From NCBI GenBank assembly GCA_004173185.1, contig SEFZ01000003.1:140987-204986 (forward strand): a DNA stretch of 64,000 bases, in the 5' to 3' direction. Shown here piece by piece: positions 56,852 to 64,000 of this stretch. Every line of letters begins with the position of its first letter. The stretch's first letter is position 1. This DNA comes from Sphingomonadales bacterium (lineage in GTDB: Bacteria; Pseudomonadota; Alphaproteobacteria; Sphingomonadales; Sphingomonadaceae). Under the pieces are notes generated by a model. It saw nothing but the letters and a program-made list of their open reading frames with translations, ran no database searches and had not been told where the DNA came from. The position numbers and the translations under genes were made by a program.

Positions 56852-57475
56852 TCAAGGCGACAACTGCTCCTTTCTTACCCTGATGTCATGACGCAGCCCA
56901 CTGGCTCCTTCGCCCTTGCTGGCGGTCTTGCTGCGGCCAATCCAGAGCAGGCGTTCGCCGCCGATCCAGCGCGCGAATTGCGCTTTGCGGGTAACCAAGA
57001 CGCCGTCGCGCGGCACTTCTTCATCTTCCAGCCGTTGCGCAGGTTCGTCCGCCGGCGATTTGGAAAGATCGGTGCGTAGCAAAACGCCATGCGGGTAAAT
57101 TGGTTCGAGGGTGCCGTCGTCCAGATGGCGCTGCATCGCGCGACGTTCGAGCTCGATACCGAATTCGGCGAGCGACCGGTCGTCCTTCGGCACCGGGACG
57201 AGCCGCAGCCAATGTTCGGGAACGCTGGTCGATACGCGATAAATGAGTTCGGCCTACACATTGCTGAGGTCGGCGAAACGCTGTGCGGCGCTGCGTTTGG
57301 TGATTTTCGCGTGAGGAACTCGCGCGCCGCTCAGATCTTTGCCTCTACCGCCAGGGAGGTTCCATAGCCAATATGCTGCTCTGCCAAATCGAACATGGCC
57401 GACGCAATGGCGGTCCGGACGCGCGACGGCGACAAGCTCGGTCCGGTTCGTGGGCTCAAGCCCGGCACCTGGCAC
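56852..57475 (-). pseudogene. Broken gene with in-frame amber stop and a frameshift
   Basis: Reading the minus strand, one frame runs SGARVPHAKITKRSAAQRF to DLSNV, meets a TAG at 57254-57256, and continues in the same frame with AELIYRVSTSVPEHWLRL. It then goes on through PHGVLLRTDL, EEVPRDGVLV and GEGASGLRHD to a TGA at 56852. Upstream of about 57335 the plausible coding text (MFDLAEQHIGYGTSLAVEAK, from ATG 57396) lies in another frame. So at least one nonsense mutation and one frameshift are present. It looks like the C-terminal part of a larger protein I cannot name. It is consistent with decay inside the island. Confidence 0.5.
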
Positions 57476-57543
57476 CGCGGCGCCTTTTGCTTGGCCTCCG
57501 TTGGCGCCGGACCGGCGACCGCTTGGCCGGCGACGCAGAATAG

Positions 57544-57580
57544 ATCATGCCGACCCCCGTTGCGCGGGGGCCGGCATGAT
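57544..57580 (-). terminator. Long hairpin terminator after the PEPxxWA gene
   Basis: ATCATGCCGACCCCCG (57544-57559) pairs with CGGGGGCCGGCATGAT (57565-57580) around a 5-base loop. The single mismatch becomes a G-U pair only in minus-strand RNA, which fits a terminator for the gene ending at 57617. The following T-run is weak. Confidence 0.65.
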
Positions 57581-57616
57581 GTTGAAGCCGAATGAGTAGA
57601 GCGCGCCTTTGTGCGC

Positions 57617-58168
57617 TCAGGCGTAGCGCACGGTAACCTTCTGCCGGCGACGCGAACGCAGCGCTGCTCCCATGGCGCCGAAGCCGAGGAACATCATCGC
57701 CCAGGTGCTCGGCTCGGGAACGGCCGCTGCCGTGTCGAGCGCGATATTCGCAGCCGAATTACGGTCCCACGACGTGTTGACAAAGTTAAGTTGCAGGACG
57801 CCGTTCTGAAGCGTGATATCCGAGCTGTCGAAACCCGAGATCGACGAGTTGAGCAGGCTGGCGGACGTGAACGCGCTCGAAATGTTGGCGAGCGAGAGAA
57901 TGGTCTGCGAAAGGCTCAAGGAGCCGCCCGAGATGTTCCGGACATTGAGGCCGCCGCCGTTGAAGTCCAGGCCGATAGCGGCATTTGGAGCTGAGCCAAC
58001 CTCAAATTCGCGGCCTCCGCCAACCACTGCGGAATTGAAGAAGCAGGAATAGGACGATCCGGCGCCGACCTGCGAACAGGTGACGGTGTTACCGATCAGG
58101 CTCGCAGCCTGAGCCGGCGTAGCTGCTGCGAGCGCCGCAAACGAACAAAGTGCCAAAAGTCTTTTCAT
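57617..58168 (-). CDS. PEPxxWA-CTERM sorting-domain protein
   Basis: The 183-residue secreted protein has a signal peptide ending ATPAQAA. The low-complexity, Asn/Ser/Gly-rich body has two Cys pairs near the start (TVTCSQVGAGSSYSCFF). The C-terminus is the anchor VPEPSTWAMMFLGFGAMG, a hydrophobic helix, followed by an Arg cluster and a short tail. PEP-CTERM anchors are processed by exosortase and linked to exopolysaccharide-bearing surfaces. The start ATG 58168 follows AGGGGG. No exosortase gene lies in the window. The body has no recognisable catalytic domain. Confidence 0.88.
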   Translation of the reverse strand: MKRLLALCSFAALAAATPAQAASLIGNTVTCSQVGAGSSYSCFFNSAVVGGGREFEVGSAPNAAIGLDFNGGGLNVRNISGGSLSLSQTILSLANISSAFTSASLLNSSISGFDSSDITLQNGVLQLNFVNTSWDRNSAANIALDTAAAVPEPSTWAMMFLGFGAMGAALRSRRRQKVTVRYA

Positions 58169-58259
58169 AAGTTCCCCCTGTTAAGTCTGAAGTTCTCTGG
58201 CCTGCTTTTTGGGCCAAGTCCATGGAACAATATGCTTACTTGTGTCAGTTTGGGACGCA

Positions 58260-58532
58260 ATGACGCGCGGAGCGCTGTCCGCCGAAAATGCCAAGGATAG
58301 ATATTCGGTAGCGACAAGCCTCGATGCCGATGAGGACGCGCCTTGGGAAGTTGATCCCGACGGACGCACCGGACGCGGAGGTTCGTGGGCATTTTACCCG
58401 GCGTCACGCCCGGCTGAGGTACGGTATGCGCGCGAGATCGTATTGCGATTGCCGACCGAAGGCGATCGAAGCTGCAATACGTACCGATACCGCGCCACCC
58501 GTAGCGATGCGAAATGGCAGAAATTTGGCTAG
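58260..58532 (+). CDS. Possible small hypothetical protein
   Basis: A 90-residue frame from ATG 58260 (open from 58209) has moderate G/C at third positions and contains WAFYPASRPAEVRYAREIVL. An overlapping frame at 58514-58738 is also possible. Neither has a strong ribosome site or a family I know, so both may be chance frames. The rest of 58533-58843 shows nothing else. Confidence 0.25.
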   Translation: MTRGALSAENAKDRYSVATSLDADEDAPWEVDPDGRTGRGGSWAFYPASRPAEVRYAREIVLRLPTEGDRSCNTYRYRATRSDAKWQKFG

Positions 58533-58843
58533 AGGGGGCGGGAGGAGAAAATTACGTGCTCCCACGCAATAGATGGTCCTTCCTGCCCGCCATAGTCGCA
58601 CTTCGATGCGTCGGGATCGGCGCATTTGAGCTATGGAGCCGCGATCTGCCGAAAGACTTGCATGGCCCGGCGTGGATAATAGCCGGCCTTGTCAGGCTTT
58701 GCGTCGCGTATCTAGAGCCTGCCCACCAGCAAGACTGACATGCCCGCTGCCGAACGGGAACGAAACGAGTTATCGCCCATGGCAAATTTTTCGGTGACCA
58801 TTCTCAATCTCGCGACCCATATTGCAATGACAACAAAGTGCGG

Positions 58844-59218
58844 TCAGCCTCTGCCCTCGACGGTCCTGCCGAGACGCTCCAGCCGCATCATATAGCTGTC
58901 GTGTGAAATCGCTCCATTCTCCTCGAGGTAACTCAAGGCGGTTTCCGCGATATGGCGAACACTTTGCCCATGAAGGCCAAGTGTGCCGCGATAGACGTGA
59001 AAATTGCCCGTCCCGATCTGTTGCTCGACATATCGTGCGACGACCGAAATCACGAATTTGGTCGCTGCGACCTTATCGGTTACCATTGCGTCGCGGCTGG
59101 AGTTGCTTTGCTCTATCATCGGTACCATCGCTTTTCGCACGTCGTTCCACATGTGAAGATGCCCGAAAACCGTATCGCACGCGTCGAGCGCGTGAAGCGA
59201 TAGTTCGACCGCTTTCAT
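58844..59218 (-). CDS. Hypothetical protein (mostly helical)
   Basis: The 124-residue protein has normal composition and is probably all-helical: LSLHALDACDTVFGHLHMW, VISVVARYVEQQIGTG and HIAETALSYLEENGAI. No membrane segment or known motif is visible. ATG 59218 is preceded by GTGGGGGAC, an acceptable ribosome site. It follows the 74-residue gene at 59258 by 39 bases on the same strand, so the two form a small operon of unknown role. Confidence 0.65.
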   Translation of the reverse strand: MKAVELSLHALDACDTVFGHLHMWNDVRKAMVPMIEQSNSSRDAMVTDKVAATKFVISVVARYVEQQIGTGNFHVYRGTLGLHGQSVRHIAETALSYLEENGAISHDSYMMRLERLGRTVEGRG

Positions 59219-59257
59219 AAAACGTCCCCCACTACAAACAGGTCGGCAAGCGCGACC

Positions 59258-59482
59258 TCAAAGCTGCCCGCGTCTTAAGTCTTCGAATTTTGGCTTCGAC
59301 TTTTGCGATTCGCGCCTGATTTCCAAAAGCCGCCCTTCGGTGGCAATTCTACCGTCATCGTTCCAAGCGTAAATCGGCATGCCTTGGAGGTCGGCGAGGT
59401 GGGCTTCCAGCACTTGGGCGCTCAGTCCCAAGCCTTCTTGGCGGGCCAATTGCGCTGGGAGGTCGGTGTCGGGTTCTGACAT
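59258..59482 (-). CDS. Small hypothetical protein
   Basis: This is a 74-residue acidic/basic protein starting at ATG 59482, with a clear GGGAGGG ribosome site. Visible text includes LSAQVLEAHLADLQGMPIYA and DDGRIATEGRLLEIRRES. It has no signal peptide or membrane helix. It is first of a two-gene unit with the 124-residue gene. The short strand-like centre (GMPIYAWNDDGRIATEG) could be a small beta fold, but I recognise no family. Confidence 0.6.
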   Translation of the reverse strand: MSEPDTDLPAQLARQEGLGLSAQVLEAHLADLQGMPIYAWNDDGRIATEGRLLEIRRESQKSKPKFEDLRRGQL

Positions 59483-59582
59483 GAGACCCTCCCATATTCA
59501 GCGCTGAGGTTCGCTTGCGGCAAGGTGGAGCGCCGTCGCGGCAGCGTTAATATCATCACTTATATTTTAACATAGATAAATG

Positions 59583-59715
59583 CGGCGTTGCCTGGAATGG
59601 CATAGCCGTCACACTCTCGTCTTCCTTCATGCGACGAAGGGGGCCGTGACATTGTCTCTCGTGTAGCCATCACGGGAGAAGGAAAGGTCCCGCCTTCCAG
59701 CGGGGCCTTTCTTTT
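59583..59715 (+). ncRNA. Candidate structured small RNA ending in an intrinsic terminator
   Basis: Four hairpins follow one another on the plus strand. (1) 59583-59608: CGGC/GCCG enclosing TGCC/GGCA. (2) 59608-59650: GTCAC/GTGAC enclosing TCGTC/GACGA. (3) 59655-59679: TCTCTCGTG/CACGGGAGA with a 7-base loop. (4) 59682-59711: a GC-rich 12-pair stem followed by TTTT, an intrinsic terminator. There is no open frame of note, and an AT-rich stretch (59555-59580) lies upstream as a possible promoter. No protein gene precedes the terminator on this strand. I do not recognise a known RNA family. Confidence 0.5.
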
Positions 59716-60076
59716 GTCAGATGCTCAGGGCCGTCAAACATTTTGCAGACCTGTCCTGGACGCATCGTTCATCGCGCGTCTGCTTTTCTCGGGGCAAATT
59801 ATGCCGATGACAATTCTCGCTTCCATGGGGCAGGGAAGTCGATCGGCGCCGAGCAGTCGCAGACCCGCTTGGCGACGTGCGTCAGCGCGAAGGCCTCCCA
59901 GTGACCAGCGTCGAGGGTGGGCGCCTTCCTCGCCGGTCGAATAGAAATTTTCTGTTTGCCATCAATCGGATCGGCTTTCGCGCGCGCGACACCTCCAGAC
60001 TCTCGCGTTGCCGATAAGCGTGCCGGGTCGAATTGCGCGCGTCGAAGAACGGGCAGATGCTCTAGCAACAGCAGCA
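59716..60076. other. Gene-free stretch
   Basis: These 361 bases after the candidate RNA terminator contain only overlapping Arg-rich frames on both strands, none with a ribosome site or family match. Confidence 0.35.
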
Positions 60077-60308
60077 TCATTTGTCGATTTCGCCTTCCTC
60101 CGGCACACGCTCGGTCGCCAGTCCGGTTGCGGTCACCAGCCTTCGGAACGTACTGATCGCTGCGTCTTGCTGCTGAGGACTGGAAATCGTCCACACCGTG
60201 AAAAGAGCCGCGCCCAGTAATGCGCAGACCGTAAATACTCCCCCCCAGAGACATTTCGCGCCGCGCAACAGCGTTTTTCTCTGGGCCGGAGGGCGCGGGT
60301 TTCATCAT
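60077..60308 (-). pseudogene. Small single-pass membrane protein interrupted by a 7-G frameshift
   Basis: Translation from ATG 60308 (or 60305), behind GAAGG, gives MMKPAPSGPEKNAVARREMS and then LGG at a run of seven G (60240-60246 on this strand). After it the frame carries on out of register. If the run had six G, reading would continue as VFTVCALLGAALFTVWTISS and on to RVPEEGEIDK with a stop at 60077. That gives a 76-residue protein with one membrane helix and a soluble tail. Alternatively the second part starts independently at TTG 60268, without a good ribosome site. It is a pseudogene, a phase-variable gene or a sequencing slip; the sequence alone cannot decide. Confidence 0.5.
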
Positions 60309-60736
60309 GCGGGCCTTCTAGGGGGCACCGGTAAAGGAGTGGTTGGCGGTTTTCGCTGGCGGACGCCGCGAAGAGAGTTCGGGGGGCAGGGCAATCGCAT
60401 GGCGCGCGCGCCGGAAAAAAGCGTAGCATCTCTTCTTAGGTCATAGGGCGTCAGCAAGATGGTGCTCGCGGAGGGCGGGCGTCCTCGCCGTCTCTGCGAC
60501 GCTCTTAAGTGAACGGCACGGCGCATCCGAACTCCGTTCCTGCTCAAGGCTCCCGAATTTGCCCAACATCGTGCGGCTCCGGACACGTCGTTATCGGGTG
60601 TCAAAACATGAGTCTCGAATCGGGACAGAGAGGGTAATTTTGATTCGCAATTACCGAGAATCGAGTTAATGTTTAGTTACTAATAACAAAACAGGGCGAG
60701 TCGCACGGCCTGTCGCCAACCATGGAGATACCGACG
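60309..60736. other. Intergenic region upstream of the second PEPxxWA gene
   Basis: About 430 bases with no convincing gene. The stretch 60640-60690 is AT-rich and probably carries the promoter of the gene at 60737. GGAG at 60723 serves as its ribosome site. Confidence 0.4.
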
Positions 60737-61384
60737 ATGCGTACTTTTATCACGAAATTCCTGCTCGTTTCCGCTGCCACCCTGGCTCTTCCGGCCGCCG
60801 CAAGCGCAGCCATCACGCTCGGCACCGTAACACCGGGCACTTCGCCTTATTCGGGGCCGGCGCCGACATACACTTTCGAATCGCCGGCCCCTGTCTCGGG
60901 CGGGCTGGTCACGAGCACTTCGGTGGATGGCATCCGCGCGCAACCCTTCGGCAGCACCGGTAATTACTGGACGGTCGGTCCCGCCGATGGTTCGCCCGGT
61001 GTCATGAATCTCTCGTCGATCGGGGACATTTTCAATATCAGCTTCCTCTGGGGCTCGGTCGACGCCTATAATACCATCGAGTTCCTCAATGGCAGCGGAA
61101 CGGTTCTTGCCAGCTTCTCGGGTTCGGACATTTTCAACCCTGCTAACGGCAATCAGACCGATCCCAATCTCAATCCGTTGGTCCGTTTCAATGTGACCGA
61201 CGGTGATGTTTCCGCACTGACGTCGCTGCGCCTCAGCTCGACCGGCAATGCCTTCGAAACCGACAATTTCACGATCAATGCTGTCCCCGAACCGGCGACT
61301 TGGGCGTTGATGATGCTCGGTTTTGGCGCGATCGGCTTCGGCATGCGCCGTCGCCGTCATCAGGGTTTGCCGCAGTTCGCCTGA
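60737..61384 (+). CDS. PEPxxWA-CTERM sorting-domain protein
   Basis: The 215-residue precursor has a signal peptide ending AAASAA. The beta-rich body (TYTFESPAPVSGGLVTSTS, SLRLSSTGNAFETDNFTI) precedes the C-terminal anchor VPEPATWALMMLGFGAIGFG with Arg-rich RRRR-type residues and a short tail. This layout is common in sphingomonad surface proteins, where an exosortase-type enzyme recognises PEP. ATG 60737 is preceded by GGAG; an in-frame ATG at 60722 lies within the ribosome-site region. A strong terminator follows at 61407. Confidence 0.9.
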   Translation: MRTFITKFLLVSAATLALPAAASAAITLGTVTPGTSPYSGPAPTYTFESPAPVSGGLVTSTSVDGIRAQPFGSTGNYWTVGPADGSPGVMNLSSIGDIFNISFLWGSVDAYNTIEFLNGSGTVLASFSGSDIFNPANGNQTDPNLNPLVRFNVTDGDVSALTSLRLSSTGNAFETDNFTINAVPEPATWALMMLGFGAIGFGMRRRRHQGLPQFA

Positions 61385-61406
61385 ACGCGGTTCTGCAAAT
61401 CCGATC

Positions 61407-61438
61407 AAGAGGCGGCCAGCTTTGGCCGCCTCTTTTTT
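61407..61438 (+). terminator. Intrinsic terminator after the second PEPxxWA gene
   Basis: AAGAGGCGGCCA (61407-61418) and TGGCCGCCTCTT (61423-61434) form a perfect 12-pair stem with a GCTT loop. A run of T ends at 61438. It lies 23 bases after the stop codon. Confidence 0.9.
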
Positions 61439-62154
61439 GCTTAGTGCGCGGCCTGGCTGTGGCGCTACGTCCTCGATCCGATCGTGTAGCCGAGACGTGA
61501 TGGGACGTGCGTCGTCGCGTGGATGGCGCGGATGGAGCGGCAGGCCCGACGGGACTCCGGAACAAATTTGGTCATGCTCGGCTTAGGCACAAAAGCACCG
61601 TGACAATCTCATTGGCTCAAGACGAAGCAGGCGAGGTGCGAGATAGAGCATCGGTTTTGTCGAGGCGTTTTCGGACCGACCGGCGCAACTCTTGATGAAA
61701 TCTCCCGCTCGCTCATCACTTTATTTCATTGTTGTGCGGAAGACCGGGTTGACGGTATCAACATAACAAAATCGTGATGCGGCTCGCCTACACCATGCCC
61801 AAGGCCCCATTCGCGACCGGATGGTGACAGGGACATTTTCGACGTCCCAGCGTAACATCGGCGGTTGTGGTTAAGGCCTTGCTGCCGCCGGGTTTTCCCT
61901 TCGGTCCAATCCTGGCCGGACCGGCGAACCAACCGGGGGAGGGGGCGATGTCGTAACGCGCCATCGGGGTCTATGCGATGCTTCTTGGACATCGCGATCT
62001 GGTCAAGCGAGAAGGATCGCAACGCTCACAAAAAGATCCCACGGCAATTGTGTCAGTGGACCAACACAATTGCCGGGGCGGGGGTATCCTGCGACAGATA
62101 CACGGCTTGGCCGCAACAATCACTTACCAATACGCTCAGTCGAGCGCTTCAATC
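61439..62154. other. Gene-free region between PEPxxWA genes
   Basis: About 715 bases between convergent genes without a gene I can support. It contains a small GTTGA/TCAAC hairpin near 61749-61763 and the 12-base inverted repeat listed separately at 62042. Confidence 0.4.
62042..62075. repeat. 12-base perfect inverted repeat
   Basis: CGGCAATTGTGT and ACACAATTGCCG flank a 10-base loop. On the minus strand it is followed by a short T-rich stretch (ATCTTTTTG), so it may end transcription of the gene stopping at 62155, 80 bases away. A protein-binding site is the alternative. Confidence 0.5.
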
Positions 62155-62790
62155 CTATGCAAAGCGTACCCGCATGCCAGGCTTGCGCCGGCGCACCGAG
62201 AAACCGATCGCGCCGAAGCCCAGCATCATCAGGGCCCAGGTTGCTGGTTCCGGAACGGCGCCCACGACCTGCTCGGTGTCGAGACGGAATTGCCCGACAT
62301 CGGCCACGGTGGCGCCTTTGGTGAACGTCATCGTCACACCCGAGAAAGTGCCGTTGAAGGCATTGTAGAAGTTACTGCCGTTCTTACCGAGATCGTAAGC
62401 GCTCGTGACGAGGCCGTTGCTGTCTCCGCCAGTGAAGGTGAAGAACACCTTGCCACTGGTGATGGCATCGATGTTAAACTCGAGGGCGCTGATCAGGCCG
62501 CCTGTCAGCGAAAAGGTGAGAGGATTATTGAGGACGCCGTCGACGGCACCAACACGCGCCTGGCCGTTGGCGAGGCCCACCAGCTGCTCAGTCGAAGTGA
62601 AATTCACCGTTCCCGGTGCGTTGTTCAGCGTTCCCGTGACGGTCAGGCCGGGGACGCCCTTTGTAACCAGAACGTTCGAACCCGGCTGCGCTGTGCAGCC
62701 GCCGCCGAGACAAATGGTGACGGCTGCAGATGCGGGGGCGCTTGCTCCGATCAATGCGATGGCCGTTGCGAGTTTGATGATGTTACGCAT
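62155..62790 (-). CDS. PEPxxWA-CTERM sorting-domain protein
   Basis: The 211-residue precursor has a signal peptide ending GASAPASAA. An early Cys pair (TICLGGGCTAQPG) opens the beta-rich body, which includes FTSTEQLVGLANGQARVG and FTFTGGDSNGLVTSAYDLG. The anchor VPEPATWALMMLGFGAIGFS is followed by an Arg-rich tail. The anchor nearly equals that of the 60737 gene, although the bodies differ. ATG 62790 follows AAGGAG; the frame is open upstream to 63039, but that part is Arg-rich and has no signal peptide. Role unknown; probably a surface or matrix protein. Confidence 0.88.
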   Translation of the reverse strand: MRNIIKLATAIALIGASAPASAAVTICLGGGCTAQPGSNVLVTKGVPGLTVTGTLNNAPGTVNFTSTEQLVGLANGQARVGAVDGVLNNPLTFSLTGGLISALEFNIDAITSGKVFFTFTGGDSNGLVTSAYDLGKNGSNFYNAFNGTFSGVTMTFTKGATVADVGQFRLDTEQVVGAVPEPATWALMMLGFGAIGFSVRRRKPGMRVRFA

Positions 62791-63379
62791 GTCGCGCTCC
62801 TTGCCCGAAGAGGTTGCGACCCCAATCCGTTGCTTATTTAATAACACATCATTTACATATGACCGCCCGGCTAGTCGAATCGTTTCATCAGCATTTGGCG
62901 GCGTTCGTCCCACTTTGACACGCGTCGGAAAGGCCGCAGTCCTGTCTCGGAAATACGCGGCACGCGCGGGCGACCGTCTGCTTCTGGAGGTCGCGATGGG
63001 ACGTCGAGCTAGGGCGAAAAAAGTTCGCACCGGGTTCAAGCCTTGGGGCTGGAATTGCTATTGTTCGCATAGGGATGGCCTGCTGTGCGGCGTGCGTTGC
63101 AGATGCGACACGCCCCTCATTCCGCTGGGCGGGATGGCGTTCCGGTTCCAGTCGGCCGCCTGGTCGTCTGCGACGATCCGATGCCATTTGATTCCCGCAC
63201 GCTAAAATTTCAGTGATTAGCCGCAACGCAAATGTGGCGAACCGAACGTCCGGTGCAGCGATCGCCGCTGCGACTCGGGATTTTTTCATCAACGGCAGAC
63301 TGAGTCGCGCGTGCGCAATCATGCTCTCGTGAGCAAGTCGGTAACTGGCTGGGCGGACGGGCCGACCGGTCCTTATATC
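62791..63379. other. Gene-free region between the third PEPxxWA gene and galU
   Basis: About 590 bases. The first 60 bases are AT-rich and fit the promoter of the gene starting at 62790. Frames further right on both strands are Arg-rich and match nothing I know. Confidence 0.4.
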
Positions 63380-64000
63380 TCAGGATGCGCTCTCGCTCTT
63401 CAGCCGGTCCATCAGGAAGGCGCGAACCTCGTCCGCGATATCGGGCCGTTCGAGCGCGACCGCCAGATTGGCCTGGATATAGCCGGCCTTCGATCCGCAG
63501 TCGTAGCGCGCACCGTCGAAGGTGACGGCGTGAAAGGGCTGGTTGCCGATCATCGTCGCCATCGCGTCGGTCAGCTGGATTTCGCCGCCTGCGCCCTTTT
63601 CCTGTTTTTCGAGAACGCGCATCACCTCGGGCTGCAGGATATAGCGGCCCGAAATGATCAGGTTCGACGGCGCGTCGGCGACCGGCGGCTTTTCGACAAG
63701 CCCGGTCACTTCGGTCAGCGCCCCATCGCGCGCGCCGGGTGCGATGACGCGATAGCTCGACACAAGGTCGTGCGGCACTTCGAGCACCGAGATCAGATTG
63801 CCGCCGACCTTGTGATAGGCATCGACCATCTGCTTCATGCAGCCGGGCGAGCCGTGCATGAATTCATCGGGCAGGAAGATCGCGAAGGGTTCGTCGCCGA
63901 CGATATCGCGCGCGCACCAGATCGCGTGCCCCAAGCCGAGCGGCTCCTGCTGCCGGACATAGGCACAGGCGCCGGGTCCAAGGCGCGTCGCCTCGAGCAC
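63380..64000 (-). CDS. galU: UTP-glucose-1-phosphate uridylyltransferase, C-terminal part (runs off the edge)
   Basis: The last 206 residues of GalU are visible; the start lies beyond base 64000. Recognisable phrases are VRQQEPLGLGHAIWCARDIV, FAIFLPDEFM (UTP/metal region, with DE where many have DD), EKGAGGEIQLTDAM and FDGARYDCGSKAGYIQANLA. The enzyme makes UDP-glucose, the precursor of surface polysaccharides and glycolipids. No internal break is seen. Its nearness to three PEPxxWA surface proteins fits the usual link of that sorting system with exopolysaccharide, though galU is also a general housekeeping gene. Confidence 0.95.
   Translation of the reverse strand: MLEATRLGPGACAYVRQQEPLGLGHAIWCARDIVGDEPFAIFLPDEFMHGSPGCMKQMVDAYHKVGGNLISVLEVPHDLVSSYRVIAPGARDGALTEVTGLVEKPPVADAPSNLIISGRYILQPEVMRVLEKQEKGAGGEIQLTDAMATMIGNQPFHAVTFDGARYDCGSKAGYIQANLAVALERPDIADEVRAFLMDRLKSESAS

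Noticed and set aside
59799..60308. Single 169-codon protein on the minus strand starting at 60308
   Set aside because: After the seven-G run it becomes Arg-rich and loses the hydrophobic helix. The alternative frame after the run looks like real protein.
61978..62841. Plus-strand 287-codon frame
   Set aside because: It is the mirror of the PEPxxWA gene on the other strand, which has a signal peptide, anchor and ribosome site.
63030..63060. tRNA-like GGGTTCAAGCC sequence
   Set aside because: No acceptor or anticodon stem can be built around it.
1..64000. CRISPR arrays, phage structural genes, toxin-antitoxin or restriction systems
   Set aside because: No regularly spaced repeats were seen, and none of the convincing genes belongs to these families.

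Overview
The window looks like chromosomal DNA of a sphingomonad (Sphingomonadales, Alphaproteobacteria). The GC content is high. There are three large TonB-dependent receptors, several secreted peptidases and hydrolases, and three proteins with the PEPxxWA C-terminal anchor typical of this group. A galU gene runs off the right edge. I saw no rRNA, tRNA or CRISPR array. Assignments rest on motifs and family knowledge read by eye; no database search was possible.

Layout. 0.1-1.1 kb: a CPBP intramembrane protease. 1.1-8.7 kb: a TonB receptor and a GMC oxidoreductase, divergent from an RpiR-type regulator that is followed by a DUF1611/enolase-superfamily pair resembling the D-glutamate enzymes DgcN/DgcA. 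9.1-22.6 kb: an APC amino-acid permease, divergent from a long plus-strand series (aldehyde dehydrogenase, CocE/NonD hydrolase, acyl-CoA ligase, second CocE hydrolase, ABC ATPase, ABC permease fused to an M1 aminopeptidase). 23.2-28.6 kb: an MFS exporter, a LysR regulator and a metabolite:H+ symporter with a large inserted domain. 28.9-33.6 kb: a PLP enzyme of the serine hydroxymethyltransferase fold and a 2-oxoglutarate dioxygenase, divergent from a coniferyl-aldehyde-type dehydrogenase and a SnoaL-like protein. 33.6-40.9 kb: ECF sigma factor, FecR anti-sigma factor, transducing TonB receptor, secreted amidohydrolase and M61 peptidase. 41.2-53.9 kb: MFS transporter, IclR regulator, CaiB-type CoA-transferase, aldehyde dehydrogenase, SDR, a third TonB receptor, prolyl oligopeptidase, YtcJ-like amidohydrolase and PaiB-like flavoprotein. 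53.9-57.5 kb: a decayed mobile island with a complete P4-type integrase, a TrbJ-like remnant and a broken gene. 57.5-64 kb: three PEPxxWA proteins, small unknown genes, a candidate structured RNA, and galU.

Together most of the window reads as an accessory nutrient-scavenging region. Peptide- or amino-acid-like compounds would be taken up by TonB receptors, cleaved by secreted or periplasmic hydrolases, moved inward by APC and MFS carriers, and oxidised by several aldehyde dehydrogenases. The least ordinary parts are: a possible amino-acid beta-hydroxylation and retro-aldol module at 28.9-33 kb; a four-hairpin RNA at 59.6 kb; and a small membrane protein whose frame is broken exactly at a seven-G run at 60.2 kb.
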